From: Acanthaster planci
Taxonomy: Eukaryota > Echinodermata > Asteroidea > Valvatida > Acanthasteridae
DNA length: 62,000 bases
NCBI RefSeq assembly: GCF_001949145.1
Contig: NW_019091450.1
Location: 1,968,135 to 2,030,134 of the forward strand
Reading direction: 5' to 3'
The notes under the pieces were generated by a model that saw only the letters and a program-made list of their open reading frames with translations, had not been told where the DNA came from and did not search any database. The translations under genes were made by a program, and so were the position numbers. This document shows, piece after piece, positions 1 to 12,700 of the stretch; within the stretch, counting starts at the first letter, position 1, and every line of letters begins with the position of its first letter.

Positions 1-2353
1 AGAAAAGGAAAAGATTTTATTCTATAATAATACAGGACTTTATATTGATGTTAGGAAAGTTTCGAGTGTTCTTGTGTTTGTTTTTGTGGAATCACTGAAG
101 ACTAAAATATGTTTGTGAAAGAGAGACTTTTTGAAACCTGTGTGAGACGTGACAAACATATGTCGGAAGTGACACAAAATAGAACAATAACACATTGCTG
201 GTACATGTACACATCTGACCGAGGTCAAAGAAAAGAGGCCACACGGAGACGGTACCATTATTTTGCAGAACTCCAAACAGAGTATTATATTGAATATAGA
301 TTCATTCATTGAATAAGTTTTCTGGGAAGGAAATCTTGGTTTAATAAGGGAAGAGGCTCTGCCATATCTTTTAACATTTGTGTTTAAGCAATATTTCAAC
401 TGTATTTCAGATGTAGATTTTTTTTAGAATGTTGCAAGGTTTATAACTTTAACCACTACCAGCCGGTTAAAGTGCCCTTTTCCGTCGATCTTATCATTTG
501 TTTCTAACGCCATCATGCGTCAGTATTTCCTTGTGGAGAAAACAAGGATATAAAAAGAAACTTGTTGGCCTTTTGGGCAGTGTACTATTTGCAGTCTCTT
601 GAACCCGTTGTTTTCAATGTACCTCCATGTGTAAACATGTTCGTCATGATTCGATTAATGGTTCAGTGATTTCTGACTGCGCTAAGCTCAACCCTGCTTT
701 ATTAGAGTTAATGCATTTACATACATCGTCTCTGTACATGGCACATCAATCCGAGTTATGGTTTGGTAATTACTGACTTCACGCTAACCCCAGCATTATG
801 TACTTGTAAATGGATGCACTGTTCGATTGGCATAAGGCGCTTTAAATCCTATAATGTATTTTGTACATGATGGTCACTGCAGTCAGATGGGATTCTCAGT
901 TAAGTCTTTTGTTGAAATTAGCGGGCGCCAGAGAAAGACCTGATTAGAGTATGGGCTTGATAAATGATTGGAAGAATTCAAATTTGAAAATAAATTGCGA
1001 GGGGGTTAAGTTTCTTCGTAAAACACGTACATGTAGTTTTCAAACAAATTTGTGTTATCTGAAAGACGCGTACAGATAGTTAACTTAGTCGTTCTAATGT
1101 TGTTTTGCTTGAGTGCGCGCATTTGTAGAGATTCACGTCTGCTGTGCTCTAATTGTTTTCAGTGTGAATATCGGTGAAAATAGCCTGCAACCTTGAGACA
1201 TTCTTGTGTGCAGAGTTACTTCTGTAGTGACAATTGCATCTGGTTGTCAGCGAAATAGGTGGACGTCACGTTGTATGATTAAGTTAAATGTCCAGAAGTT
1301 GTCAGTCTTGGTGTCAAGATATCCTGCAAGTAGGAGTCATGCATGCAGTTCTTTGAATTTCATGTGTAGGTGCATGTATTTTAGATTTGTTTGGTGCGTT
1401 CATCACCCAGCCTTCACTCGAGCTTGTAGAATTCCCTTTGTAAAATCCTCAAAACACAAAAGTAATGTAAACAGTGCCCATGCAATGACAATGTATATGT
1501 ACTTGTAAGCCTACACGTACTGTGTACATTGCGTCAGCAGTCTGAACGCAATTGTTGTACATTTGGTTTGGGGCAGTTGGGTGTGGTGCCTCATAATTCA
1601 AGCAATGGTGGGTGATTTCGATGCAAAAGAGTTTCTATGACTCGTAGTAATGACACAAATTTTCCAAGACAAGGCATTGCGGCGTAGATCAGCCCCACTC
1701 CCAGAAAAAAGAGGAAAAGATTACCAGCCTCGTGAAAATGATGGTTCACAAAGGGTGCCTACAGTGGGTGGTATGGCAAATAAAGGGGTACTCTTTGTTA
1801 CACGTTTGTACTGAGTCTATTAAGAATTGTTGGTGAAAATTTAAAGCCGATTCCGCATCAAAGACTACCCACAGTGCTGTCGTTTGATAATTACAGCCTT
1901 TTGATATTATCTAGCCGTATTTCATGGACATTGCGAAACGGGCAATGATTATGAAGTGGAAATAAAATCTGTGAGATGGCTTTTAAAGGGTAATAGGAAT
2001 TTTAGTGCATTTTTCTGGTATAGAACATGATACAAAGAGTGATACTTCGTGCGAGTTATTGATTTTTTCCGAGATATGAAGGCAATACTTGATTTTGAAA
2101 AAGTTACGACCAGGCCCGCCGTCCCGCACATTTTGGGCTTCAAAAAAGATTCACTTTTTAAGTCCTACGCAAAGCCAGGCACACCTGTTCCCACGGTGGC
2201 GTCGTCTTGGTGGCCTTGACATCCACAAAACAAGGGGTCAAACAACTATCGTGTCCATGTGGAATTGAGCGTCCTTTCTACACGGGTCACCCACATGGCC
2301 TGGGTCAACCTGCATCTTCACTGATCACGCACACACACGAATTTTTACACATA

Positions 2354-2431
2354 CTGTACATGTACATGTACATGTGTACAACGTACAGTACATGTACATG
2401 TACAGTACATGTACGCGCATGTACATGTACA
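2354..2431. repeat. TACATG/CATGTA microsatellite
   Basis: A run of imperfect tandem copies of the self-complementary word TACATG/CATGTA, broken by short variants such as GTGTAC and CGTACAG. The same word occurs singly or in short runs at many other places in the window, for example 42930-42958 and 43805-43830. Confidence 0.9.
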
Positions 2432-4248
2432 GGGGGTGCCTTGCCTACCTCATTGGGACTTCCATTCGACACTAACCTTCTTACACCCCACGCAGAAGCA
2501 TTAAAATGTCACAAGTTACGCCATATTTATTGGAGTGGGATTAAGTCTGAATTTCAAGATGTCTGATGCCTGGCTGCTAGAGGCACGATCTATGACTAGC
2601 ACTTGTATGAGTAATCACTTGGGATGGTTATTATAGATCAAGTATACTCAACCTTGTCCATATAGGAATAGAAACCTACAAACATATCAGTCATTTCTTT
2701 TTTAGCCACAATATATTCACCTTCCACCCTGCGTGACCTGTCAATCTGTGTAATATATCGCACGTAAACCCATACACAAATTAGCGTTCTGGATAGAAAA
2801 AGAAAACGTTTGAAGGATCTGTCCATTTTTTCGACTGAGAGTTTTCACCTTGGGTATTATCAACAGTGGTTCGGATGAAGTACCACTTCATCTATCTTAT
2901 CATTACGGCAGCAGTCGATACAAAGCTCAATAAAATTATAAAAGCTACCAAGGCCGTGTGTCAATCTACCATTTTGTGGCTAGACATGCATAAGCCTTTA
3001 GTTTTTGGCCCAGATAGTAGAAAACATTTAACTCTACGCAAGCGAAATGTTAAAATATTTGATATATTTTCCACACCATGATAATGGATCTCTAAAATTA
3101 CACATCAACAAAACTAATGAACTATTATGAGCGCGTTCAACATCGATGCAGTTTTTTAATTTTGCTTTTACATGTACCTTTACATCGGATAACATTTTAA
3201 TATTTCCTTTAATATGAGCACAACACATTTGACATATCAATGCATAGCCATCTATGCTACTGACTCATTTTATGTCATTTTCAGAGTTTCAGAAAAAATA
3301 GGAACGATTTGCTTGTTTTTTTCCTCATGACACCGTGTGATTTGCGCTTGTTAGCCGTTACCTTTGGCCTTTCCTATGGGCCATTGTTCTTCTGGAAAGG
3401 TAAAAGTACAGATTCTGTTTTTAAATGACCCCAGACTATTATATTTTAACCCGAAGGTTTCATGGTTTCTGGCTTCCTTGTATGAAGCTTTGACAATCAA
3501 CTGCAGTGCTGATGGAAAGCTGTTGAATCGGCACACTGAAAGCCTGTGGTAGTGTGGGCCACAAAAATTTAGCTTAGAAATGCTTTTGTGTTTGCTGTGA
3601 AATAAGCGCGATATTGTTGTTAAGATCCGTCCAATGAATTCTTTCGGTTCACAGCTGGGTTAAAGGAGTGGTATAGGTCCAGGCATTTAAACAAATGGCA
3701 GTGTGTAGTACCTTTAAGCCAAACTATATACAGCGTTGTATATATAATATACAAGGGGACGAATTGCCTTCACGCCCCTGTAAGTTAATCACATACTTAC
3801 AAAATCACCCCCAAAAGGCGAAAACTACTCTAAAAGAGTCAAATAACTCCAAAAGATGAGCCATAATGAGAGACAATTCTTTCCGAGTTGACCCTTAAAT
3901 GGGTCCTTGAAAGTTGTAGTGGTTTTCGCTTTTTTTGGAATTAATTTTTAACTCCTTTGCATTTAGAAAGTACAGGTATAGGCTACCCAACCCTAGTCAT
4001 TTCACCCCATTTCTCTTAAAAGTGCCCTCTTACAAAGAAAGCTTTAAGTATCATGACAAACAACATAATTACACCATATGAATGGTACGTTGGGTGTGTT
4101 TAGAATTCTGTTTTTAATCACCCTCAAATCTGTCATTGTAAGCGATGTTTATATTTCTTTTCAAAAGCTCGCCCGAGGAAAAAAATTGTGACCCCTTCAG
4201 GTCAAATATTTGAATAAAAGCTTTTGGCTGCGATATGGTTATTATTGG

Positions 4249-4566
4249 ATGGTGGCCCTGGGGGACATCCCAACCGTCAATATTGACGTCAATATTTGGC
4301 GACCGAATTTCAGACCATCTTCGGTCGCGAATTTATCGTCAATATTCACGACCAAATTCACGACTTGGTCTTTAGTCGCAAATATTGACGCCAATATTCA
4401 CGATGCTGGAAAAAATTCGAGGCAATATTTGCGACTGGAGATACGAGTCGTGAATTTGGTCGCAAATATTGGTGTCAGTATTCGCGACAGAAGAGTGAAT
4501 CGTGGATTCGGACTCAAATATTGACGTCAATATTGACGATTGGTGATGTCCCTCCAGGGCTACCAT
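4249..4566. mobile_element. Foldback (MITE-like) element with nested palindromes
   Basis: The two ends, 4249-4298 and 4515-4566, are inverted copies of each other over about 50 bp with only a few differences. The outer part reads ATGGTGGCCCTGG on the left and pairs with CCAGGGCTACCAT on the right. The inner part of both arms holds the palindrome CGTCAATATTGACG. The roughly 215-bp core is filled with degenerate copies of the same CGTCAATATTNACG word in both orientations, linked by GTCGC/GCGAC. There is no coding capacity. The structure is that of a non-autonomous foldback DNA transposon; a possible AT target duplication flanks it but is too short to be convincing. Confidence 0.85.
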
Positions 4567-6486
4567 ATCATTTAGATAAGGTTGCTTGAACACATCAAAG
4601 TATTATCGTGCTTTTGTCCAGAGAACTAGGTTGCATATGTGATCCTCATGAGCACATTAAGTGCACCAACGTTTTTAAGACGCAGTAGAACACTTTTGTT
4701 TGTCCTTGTTTAAAACATTATTGGCATGTTTTTTGTTAAATGCTCAGGTAATTAGTCATATCAACACTGAAACAACATATCGACTTTTTAAGCTGAATCA
4801 CGAGTGTAAAATCCACCAATTAGATTTCCCGTTTTCCCATGCAGAAGCGAGCACTTGAATTTTCAACTCATTCCCTGACGGGTCATTCGTTTAGGCCTAA
4901 AGGCTTACAGACAGATTGTAACCAGGTGATGAAAAGACCTGGTTGCGATAATTTGTTTTCAAACCAGTACGTTGGAAATCAGGAATGGGCTAATTATCAT
5001 GGCATTTAACGGACTCTTACCTCTAGGTGCATAAATATTCAAAGGTAGATTTTTTTATGTATACGTAGATGGGTGTGTTTCAATAAATGGCATGCAAATG
5101 CTGGTATCCCAGTTAAAGTGGTTCTCAGCAGTCTCCCTCTGCATTCCACGTTCTTTGTGATGCGTGAAGGATTTCAATGAATTCAGTAGACTTGCGTATT
5201 GTGTTTCGCCGTGGAAATTATGAATCCAACCTTTCTATGCCTTCGGACAGAAAAAGCCCTTTTGGAAAACTTGTCATTGTGTTGGATATACATGTACATA
5301 TCAAAATGATCGATGTGGGTTTGGAAAAAGCCCACTTCCCAAAGTGAAATGAAATAGAAGTATTTGTAGTTTGACCTGTTAAACCACGCGTCCAGACGTT
5401 GTATTGTAGATGCCCATATTTGGACGTAATGCCCGATAGGTATCTTCCTTAAAATGTCGAAATACTTTTGTCAAAAATTCTGAGGCGAAAATGCATGCTT
5501 TTGTGCATTAGAGGAATGACGTGTCTTTTGAAAGTAGAGAGGGTCAGAACGAAACAGAGGGGTAGGTTTGGGATTGTGAGCTACGCAGTGGCTGTGAAGG
5601 GTCAAAGTTTGTCCAGTATCGTTTGGGAAAACAGGAGATCCTCTTCTGGTTGCATTAAATTTAACAGTTGTTTTCTGATGAGCTTTGGCTTATCTTTCGC
5701 TGTCAGTTTCCGGTTCACAAACGTTTCTTGCTTCTACATCATTGCCTCTTGTTCATTACTTTATCAACGAGTCCTAAAGTGCAGAGCCAAATTTGCGATA
5801 TTAAATGCAGTTTGCCTGAATCTTTCAAAGCAAGAGACAAAACCATATTCGGAGATGATGACCGAGTTTTGGGAAATACATCCACTCTTTCGTCACAGCT
5901 AATTGGTTTATTTATAGAGAAAAAATCAATCAGGACTTTTGAAAAATGTCATGTACAACTGTATTTGTGCTGTGTTCTGTATTCGCGGGGATACTTTGCA
6001 GGAAGACACTGAGAATGTCAAACGTTTATTTATTCGGATGAAATCTAACAATATAAACATGTATATTCAAAGGAAGGATTTGCGCAGGCAAGATGTTAAT
6101 TAATTTAGGATTTTTTTGCCCTGCCTGGCGTGCATTATCACGCTGTATACTCAGTGTTTGCCTCTTCGGGCTTGCGAGAAAACCACAAACGTACTCTTAA
6201 AAATTATAAATAGATAAATATGTACGTAGTTCTAAAACCAGCCGTCATTAAATATGAAACGTACATGATGACATCGGCAGTGTTAATGGTGAAGCATGTG
6301 TGATTTGAAATCTATAGACGTGAGAAGCCTAATCTAACACCCTGCAGCCGGTAAGGTACATATATAGATATATTTATGAATATGAGAGTTATATTCGTAG
6401 CATTTTAATCTTAAAACTGATAGATGAAGTTGGATTTTTTTTTGTCGTTTCAGTTTGACCGTGAAGAGATTTCCTGAAAAGGCATC

Positions 6487-9400
6487 ATGCAATATTCAAC
6501 GAAAAAATGTATCCTGACCTACTCGGGTGCCATCATGTTTGCCTTCGGCTTTGGAATTATGTTGGATGGAATATTTTATAGGACAACAGGAGCGACTAGT
6601 GGTGCCGTTTTAAATTCTGCAGGAAATGCCGTGGTGAAATCCGTACCGCATTGGTGTGGCTTGTTGGTAAGACTCGACGTTACGATAATCTGTAGATCCC
6701 CTCAGTTTATTTCATTTTTGGAAAATTTTCTGTTTACAAGTTTTCTTTATCTGTCAACTGGTTATTTGATCGTTTGAAATAGAAATTCTCACCGAAGTAT
6801 TTCCACATGTGTGTTCAGATTCAGCCGCACATTTGGACTCCATTCCCCTTTTATCAAAAAGGTACATCTGTATTCTGTAGCAAATGACTGCGGCTTCATA
6901 ATTTAATGCAAACCACACTGTTTACTATTTTTTTTCAGCTCATTCTATTAGGTGCTAGGAACTTCACCTTTGGTATCGCTCAGTGGAAATATGGCGTGAA
7001 CTGCTGTGGTGTAAGTAAACTTTGTCTCCTCGGTATGCTGTACTCATTTATGTTCCTCACCTATGCACAATTAACGAACTCTAAAATTTATGTTATGTGT
7101 AAACATGTTGGACAATTTCTACTTACTGGTTTACACCACTCTGAATGCCATTTTTATGAACCAAGTCTGAGCTTTCAAGACAGATATGCAAGCAAGTATA
7201 CACGTTTATCATCAAAGCTGCGCGCATTTATAAACAGAACTTCATAAAAGATCAACTGAAGCCTTTGAAAAAGATAAAATTCGAGGATTGACCTTTACTA
7301 ACTGAATTTACACGTAAACGGTTTACAGGGCGGTGCATGTGAGGTGCTCTTCGTCAACTTGATGGCTTTGATCGTCTCGCTTGCTGCTGTGGGTTTGGCC
7401 ATTTTGGGCTCGTGGGATGTGCTCAATAATGCTTCAGCTTCGTCCATTGGAAGCGTCCCTGATTTTACTTACCTAATCAGCATCTGGTTCATGAGTTTGA
7501 TGTGCGCCATTTTGGCTTTGATGTCGATGTGTGCCGGCTGTCTGCCTGTTGGAGAACCACAAGAGGAGGTAGGTAATCCGCTCCAAGCGGAACAAAAGAG
7601 GGCGTGTTTTTTTGGTATTCACGGCATAGGCGCGCGTTTATAATGGAGATCAGTGGTGCGTTTGACGGGAAGTACGCGTAGCGAATTTATTCCTTTATGT
7701 ATGGTCTTTGCGTACACGCATGGAAAACTACTATCTGTCATTTTTTCCCGCTTGGGGGTGCACTTCAACTCGGGGCAGATAATGAAACCAGAAGACAGGT
7801 TTAACCATGTAAATGTACATTATACCGGATTGCTGCTCTTTCATATGTCTGTAAAGATCCACATATCGAAGTAGTCATTGTAACATTAGTTTTCTTCCTA
7901 CGAAAGAGATAGACTCAGGGTGACAGGAAGAAAATGAAAGGCGCATTTCTGAGTTTGCTGATGAATCTTCCATGCATTTATACAAAAAACCCGTTCACAG
8001 CTATGTAATATAATTTGCCTCGCTTCCAAAACCGGTCTAATAATTGCAGCGGCATCTATGGTTTCATGCTGGGACCTGTTCATTCATGTACCCGTAAAAT
8101 ACCTCAGTAGTATGATGCCAATAATGAGCCAGTTCGGTGCTGCAAAAAACCAACTTGGTCCAACTTGGTTTAACTTGGTTATTCCCAAATAGCCTCGTTC
8201 TGAGCTTTCGCTATTTCGCTGTTGGAATACCGAACTGGTTCACTGTCGACAGAGTCATTAGATATGCTATATCAAACTTTCCACTGAAACATTTTGCAAA
8301 ACTTAATCCAGGATGAGGTGCACTGGTGGTTACATCGCATGCACTGTACAGTGGAAATGTGATCTTTAGTGTTTGAACCTTGGCTAAGAGAACCCACCAA
8401 AATAATACGTTAATGGTTTGCATTTCCTTGGAAGAAAGAATCTTACTTCATTTGCCGTGTTTATGTCGCGAAATTGTGTTTCAAAAGGACGTTTTGCTTT
8501 CTTTCAATTTTACTGCTTTCATTCAAGACAAACATTGGTGGACAGATACATGGTTGGTCGGACCCATGAATGCGGTATTGTGTGTGGACGTGTTTAGTGT
8601 CAAGAGAAGTTGTATTGCGTTTAAAGCATTTAGTCACTCTTCGTCCTCATCGTCTTCTATTCTTTAACGTAAAATTTCGTCGAAATTTGTCTACGAGGGG
8701 ATGTGTTTTCTTTCATACCTTAAGTGTGGGCTAATACCAACAATACAATTGCTTAGATGGGACGTTAGTTAATTTTGGGGCTATTTTATGCAGTCCTTCG
8801 ACAAATAGTGATACAGTTTACCAACGTCAGATTTTGGGGAAAAGGACGTCAGTTTGGGTCGAAACTGTTCCATCATTAAAACTATCTCTTAGGATTTTTC
8901 CAATGTGGACGGATTATTTCATGCTAACATTTTACCGGGCTGTTTTTCCTCCTGAAATGTGCTCCTGTTTGAATTTCTTTGAGGTGAAGGCTTCAACCAC
9001 TAACACCATCTTCTTAAGACACACATAACCACTCCTCTAACCTCTACAAAGTTGCATTTCGTTTATTTTGTTAATATCCTCAACTCCTACTAACTGTTTT
9101 CTTCTTGGAACATGAATGTGTGAAAAAATAACATAGCTTGTCGGTGTTTCTATTGATCTCTGTCACTTGTTTAAGCCTTGAGCGTGTTTCATAATTGGCC
9201 GGAACAGTTTGCTAGCGCTTCCTGTACACACATGAGCCACATTGCAATACCATGAATGGTGATAGCTATGAACTTATGTATGGCATTTGGATTGCAGTTT
9301 GTTGTGATGTCACCGATCTTGTGAGAGAAGAAAAAATTGAGCTTGATTTACGTAAATAAAGCAAAAACTACTCTGTGGTTCAAGATTAACAAGTTGTTGT

Positions 9401-9706
9401 CACGTGTAATTTCAAACACGGAAAGACGTTTTCACTTTCACATCCAGACTCTAAAGGGTTGGCTTCATGTGTCTGAAACTGTTATTTGCTAGTTATTACA
9501 CATTGAAAGTTTTAATAGTGTTATGACCTTTAAACATAAGAATGCGAATGGCTTGTTGCGTCGTGTTTCAGAAAGAAAACACAAACAAATCACGTGTCTC
9601 TGAAAAGGCCATGAATGCGAATCTGATGCTCTGATTGTCATTTATGCAGGAAGAGATTGAAATGCAGCAGTACGGCCATGATAACCCCCAGTTCAGCAAG
9701 TACTAG
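6487..9706 (+). CDS. CD20-like (MS4A-type) four-transmembrane protein A
   Basis: Predicted 182-aa membrane protein from four phase-0 coding exons: 6487-6666, 6939-7010, 7329-7568 and 9650-9706, all with GT-AG introns. An acceptor ends at 6453, so the 5' UTR is probably split. Four hydrophobic segments lie near residues 9-31, 55-77, 88-112 and 129-153. A basic loop (QWKYG) follows TM2, and a loop with the N-glycosylation sequon NAS (N118) lies between TM3 and TM4, which fits cytosolic ends. The short tail ends in FSKY. Exon plan and TM layout match the two minus-strand genes at 21.6-30.2 kb, so all three are paralogues. The layout resembles the CD20-like/MS4A family, but no diagnostic motif proves this and the function is unknown. 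Candidate poly(A) signal AATAAA at 9906-9911. Confidence 0.85.
8125..8242. mobile_element. Foldback element, TGAGCCAGTTCGG family, copy 1
   Basis: Lies in the last intron of four-TM gene A. It begins TGAGCCAGTTCGG and ends CCGAACTGGTTCA, an inverted terminal repeat of about 13-18 bp. Inside are three tandem copies of a 10-bp word (CAACTTGGT-like, 8150-8182). Related copies occur at 54025-54172 and, as a left part only, near 18601. Confidence 0.7.
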
Positions 9707-12700
9707 AGGTGAGAGGTTAAAGGTCGTAATGTCACCTTAACCCAAACCATCCATACCAAGCACACAATCTACATGGATCATGCCGCTTGCACATGCGCTA
9801 GATGCGTTTTTCAACCGACGCCAAAACACCCATGCAAAATTCGGGAGATTGTCGCTATGTTAATTTTTAACTTTTATCAATAAGCCACATCTTATCAAAA
9901 ACTGCAATAAAAAAACCCACAATCCAACAACTTGTCTATTCTAACATCTGTTTACTCACATGGTATTCGATTCTATTTTAATCTAGCTACATTCTTTTTT
10001 GACTAACATCTTCATTTCTGACCAACATGGCTAGGGCATATTAGGCAGAATGAGCGAGAAAAAACAAAAACACTCTATGCTGTATCAAAAAACAGATATA
10101 TCACTGCAGCACCTGGTAAAAGCAGTCAGTTACTTCCTAACACGTGTTAGGGAAAAGCGCCTAATATTCTATAAATATGAACATCTCATTCGGATTGTCG
10201 CTGCTTGGACTTTGTTCAGGAGGAAGCGAAAAATCGCAACATTGTTGAACTCATTTGAAAGCCTTGTGGAACTTTTTTTCCAAGGGCTTACTGCTTATTT
10301 GATCCCACTGGGTAATAGATCACATTACCCATAATTCATTGCTTTCGCCGTTTTTGAAATGCTGTTTTGGAAGGGCGCTGATATCCACGTTAGCCAACGA
10401 AGGTGCGCACTAGTTCCCAATATGCCTATAGAATTTGTTTAAAGAATCAGTCTCAACTTATAAAAAAACAAATCGGATTTTGAAAGAGTGGTTACGTAGC
10501 TAAATAGATTTTATGTAGGCTTGTATGGGAACATCAGTGGCGTTGGGGCGATGAGTAGCTTGCCGCGTTCAGCAGTCGTAGCCGTGGATAGTATAGGCCC
10601 ACCTCTCTCGGACAAAGCTAGAAAGATGATAAAAAAGATCTCCGGAAGTGCATGACGGCAGAGTGAGCAATGTGTGGTGATTTTTTTTACGATCCAGTTC
10701 GTTACCCTGAAAAAGTGAGGTCATTCGAGAAGAAAGCACGCGCACGAGTCTGCGCAGGGCCGAGCTGGTTGGGTAAACTGCGCGCGCACGTGCTGCTGTT
10801 CCCGAATTACCGCGGACGTGCTTCATTGGCGCGTGAGCTTTTGGAATACTGATGGCTCCTTTTGGAATACTTGTACACTTTATATTCATTTTTAAAATAC
10901 GCATACTACTTTATTCAGCCTACCCAAACAGGCACTCTTGAGGAGGATGTGAAGGTTCTCTTTTGTTTTGTGTCAGACTCTTGTAGCCCAAAGATCTGAG
11001 TTTCCTTGTCGTAAAGTTTGAAATTTGCATTCATTCGATGGATTTTTTTTGTTTTTCAGATTGTTGAGGACTACTAAGCATCTTTAATTGATAGGCTACC
11101 ACTGCTGTCGAAGTTGCAAAATGATCACTATGTATTGTTACACCCTAAACATTATGCACATTATCATCGAGGTAGATTTTTAGTATCTTCAGGTTAAGAC
11201 ATTACAATTGTTACTCTGACATGTTTCTCTAAAAGATTTTTTCCCTCCTTCTGAAGCGAAGATGATGTTTTACGAAGAGAAAAAAGTTGAATAACGATTA
11301 TGCCGAATAAAGCAGAACTTTGTTTGAAATGTTAGAGCCAAGTTTTAAAATCGTTTTAGCTACTGAGGAAAGTTTTGTACATGTACAGCAAGTTTGCTCA
11401 CTATACATGCACATAATTTTCATTTGGGTTTATCATAAATAAAAATGTATTCAAATTGAATTATTATGAGTGATACAATGGTACTCTGTATATATCGTTT
11501 CCAAACTGCATTTAAATATCTTTTTAATCATTTCATATTAGTTGCGGTACTCATCACTATGTATATGTTCATTTGTGAAGGGAATAGTTTTACTTTTCTT
11601 CGGTGAATAGTTTGTTTCTGATGTTTTTATCTTCAACAAAAATGCTTTTCGATTCGAAAGTACTGGGTTCATTGTGTTTGATTACGATGTTGGTAGATAC
11701 TTTCTCTTTATTTTTATTGGATATTGGTTTGTATACTAGTGATTTATATTTATCGTGTAGCATTTCAAATGGTTTTAAAATTCACAACCAAACAATTTGT
11801 GAATGGTATCCTTTCTCTGACCATCACAAACGACACAGAATCAGCAAGGGGAGATTCAACAGGGAGCTCGATCTTTTGTCCAAACTAAAACACGATGTTC
11901 TCGTTTAGTCAAAGCTGAATAATAATGTGAATAATGTTTTTGTGTTGGAGACAGCGCATACGATACTGACTGAGCCACAACCTTCTCAAATGTTTCTTTG
12001 ATTTCTTCAAACTACAGTCTGGTTTCAGTCTTCGAAACTATTTTTTGCTGAATCGATTGATTCAGCTGATCAATTGATCACACCAGCGACCATTAAGAAA
12101 TCGATTTTTGGAACATTCGCAAAAACTCTTGGAAACAGCAGATCAAAGAGATACCCATGATTACATTTGGGCGATTTGTGCGTACGTGTACTTCATAATT
12201 TCGTAATTCCTCTTGACGATCCTTTACGGGTCACATTGCCTTAATTTCTGCCAATATGCGAATTGCTACAAAGTTTCTTCATCGGTTATGGCTTAGTACT
12301 TTTAAGGTTTGTTTTATCTTAATTTCGAACTTGTCTTACAAAGGGAAACGATAACTTAATACTTATGTAATGTATACACGCGAGAAATGCTTCGTACTTG
12401 TTTCCTTTAGCTTTATTGATTTTTAAATTAACTGTAAGCGAATACACTTCGTATATACTTCAGGGTCCTTAAGAGTTCAAATTTCATCGCTGATGATTTT
12501 ATTTCATAATTTCAGTTCATGTTGATAAAAAGTTAATTGCTTTCAAAACTGTATGTTTTGCTAATGGTCTCTTGAAATATTGGTGATTGTTAAAAAAGCC
12601 TAGCTTGTCAAAGTCAGAGCTTTTTTTGTGCACAAGTTCTAGAATGTCATCTACACAGTTACACACAGCCTGTAAACCTTTGTAAATTATGCATCTGAAT

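Larger units (their letters stand above)
1..6453. other. No gene found; repeats only
   Basis: No reading frame in this stretch has recognisable protein-family character together with splice signals. Open frames of 60-144 codons exist, the longest at 5468-5902 (+), but they have chance-like composition and no domain. It contains a TACATG microsatellite near 2.4 kb and a foldback element at 4249-4566. The far right probably includes the 5' leader or first intron of the four-TM gene that follows: a pyrimidine-rich acceptor ends at 6453, so an upstream non-coding exon should lie somewhere here, but I could not place it. Confidence 0.55.

Noticed and set aside
3818-3935. Imperfect inverted repeat around GGCGAAAAC / GTTTTCGC
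   Set aside because: Arms of under 15 bp with mismatches; no recurrence seen.
5468-5902. 144-codon plus-strand open frame
   Set aside because: No domain, no signal peptide context, no splice partners, and composition like the surrounding DNA.
10569-10904. CpG-rich stretch with minus-strand frame
   Set aside because: Looks like a CpG patch rather than an exon: low-complexity Arg/Ala runs and no family match. It may be regulatory, but no nearby gene starts there.
11603-11908. 101-codon AT-rich plus-strand frame with hydrophobic start
   Set aside because: Phe/Leu/Ser richness follows from T-rich DNA; no family resemblance or splice support.
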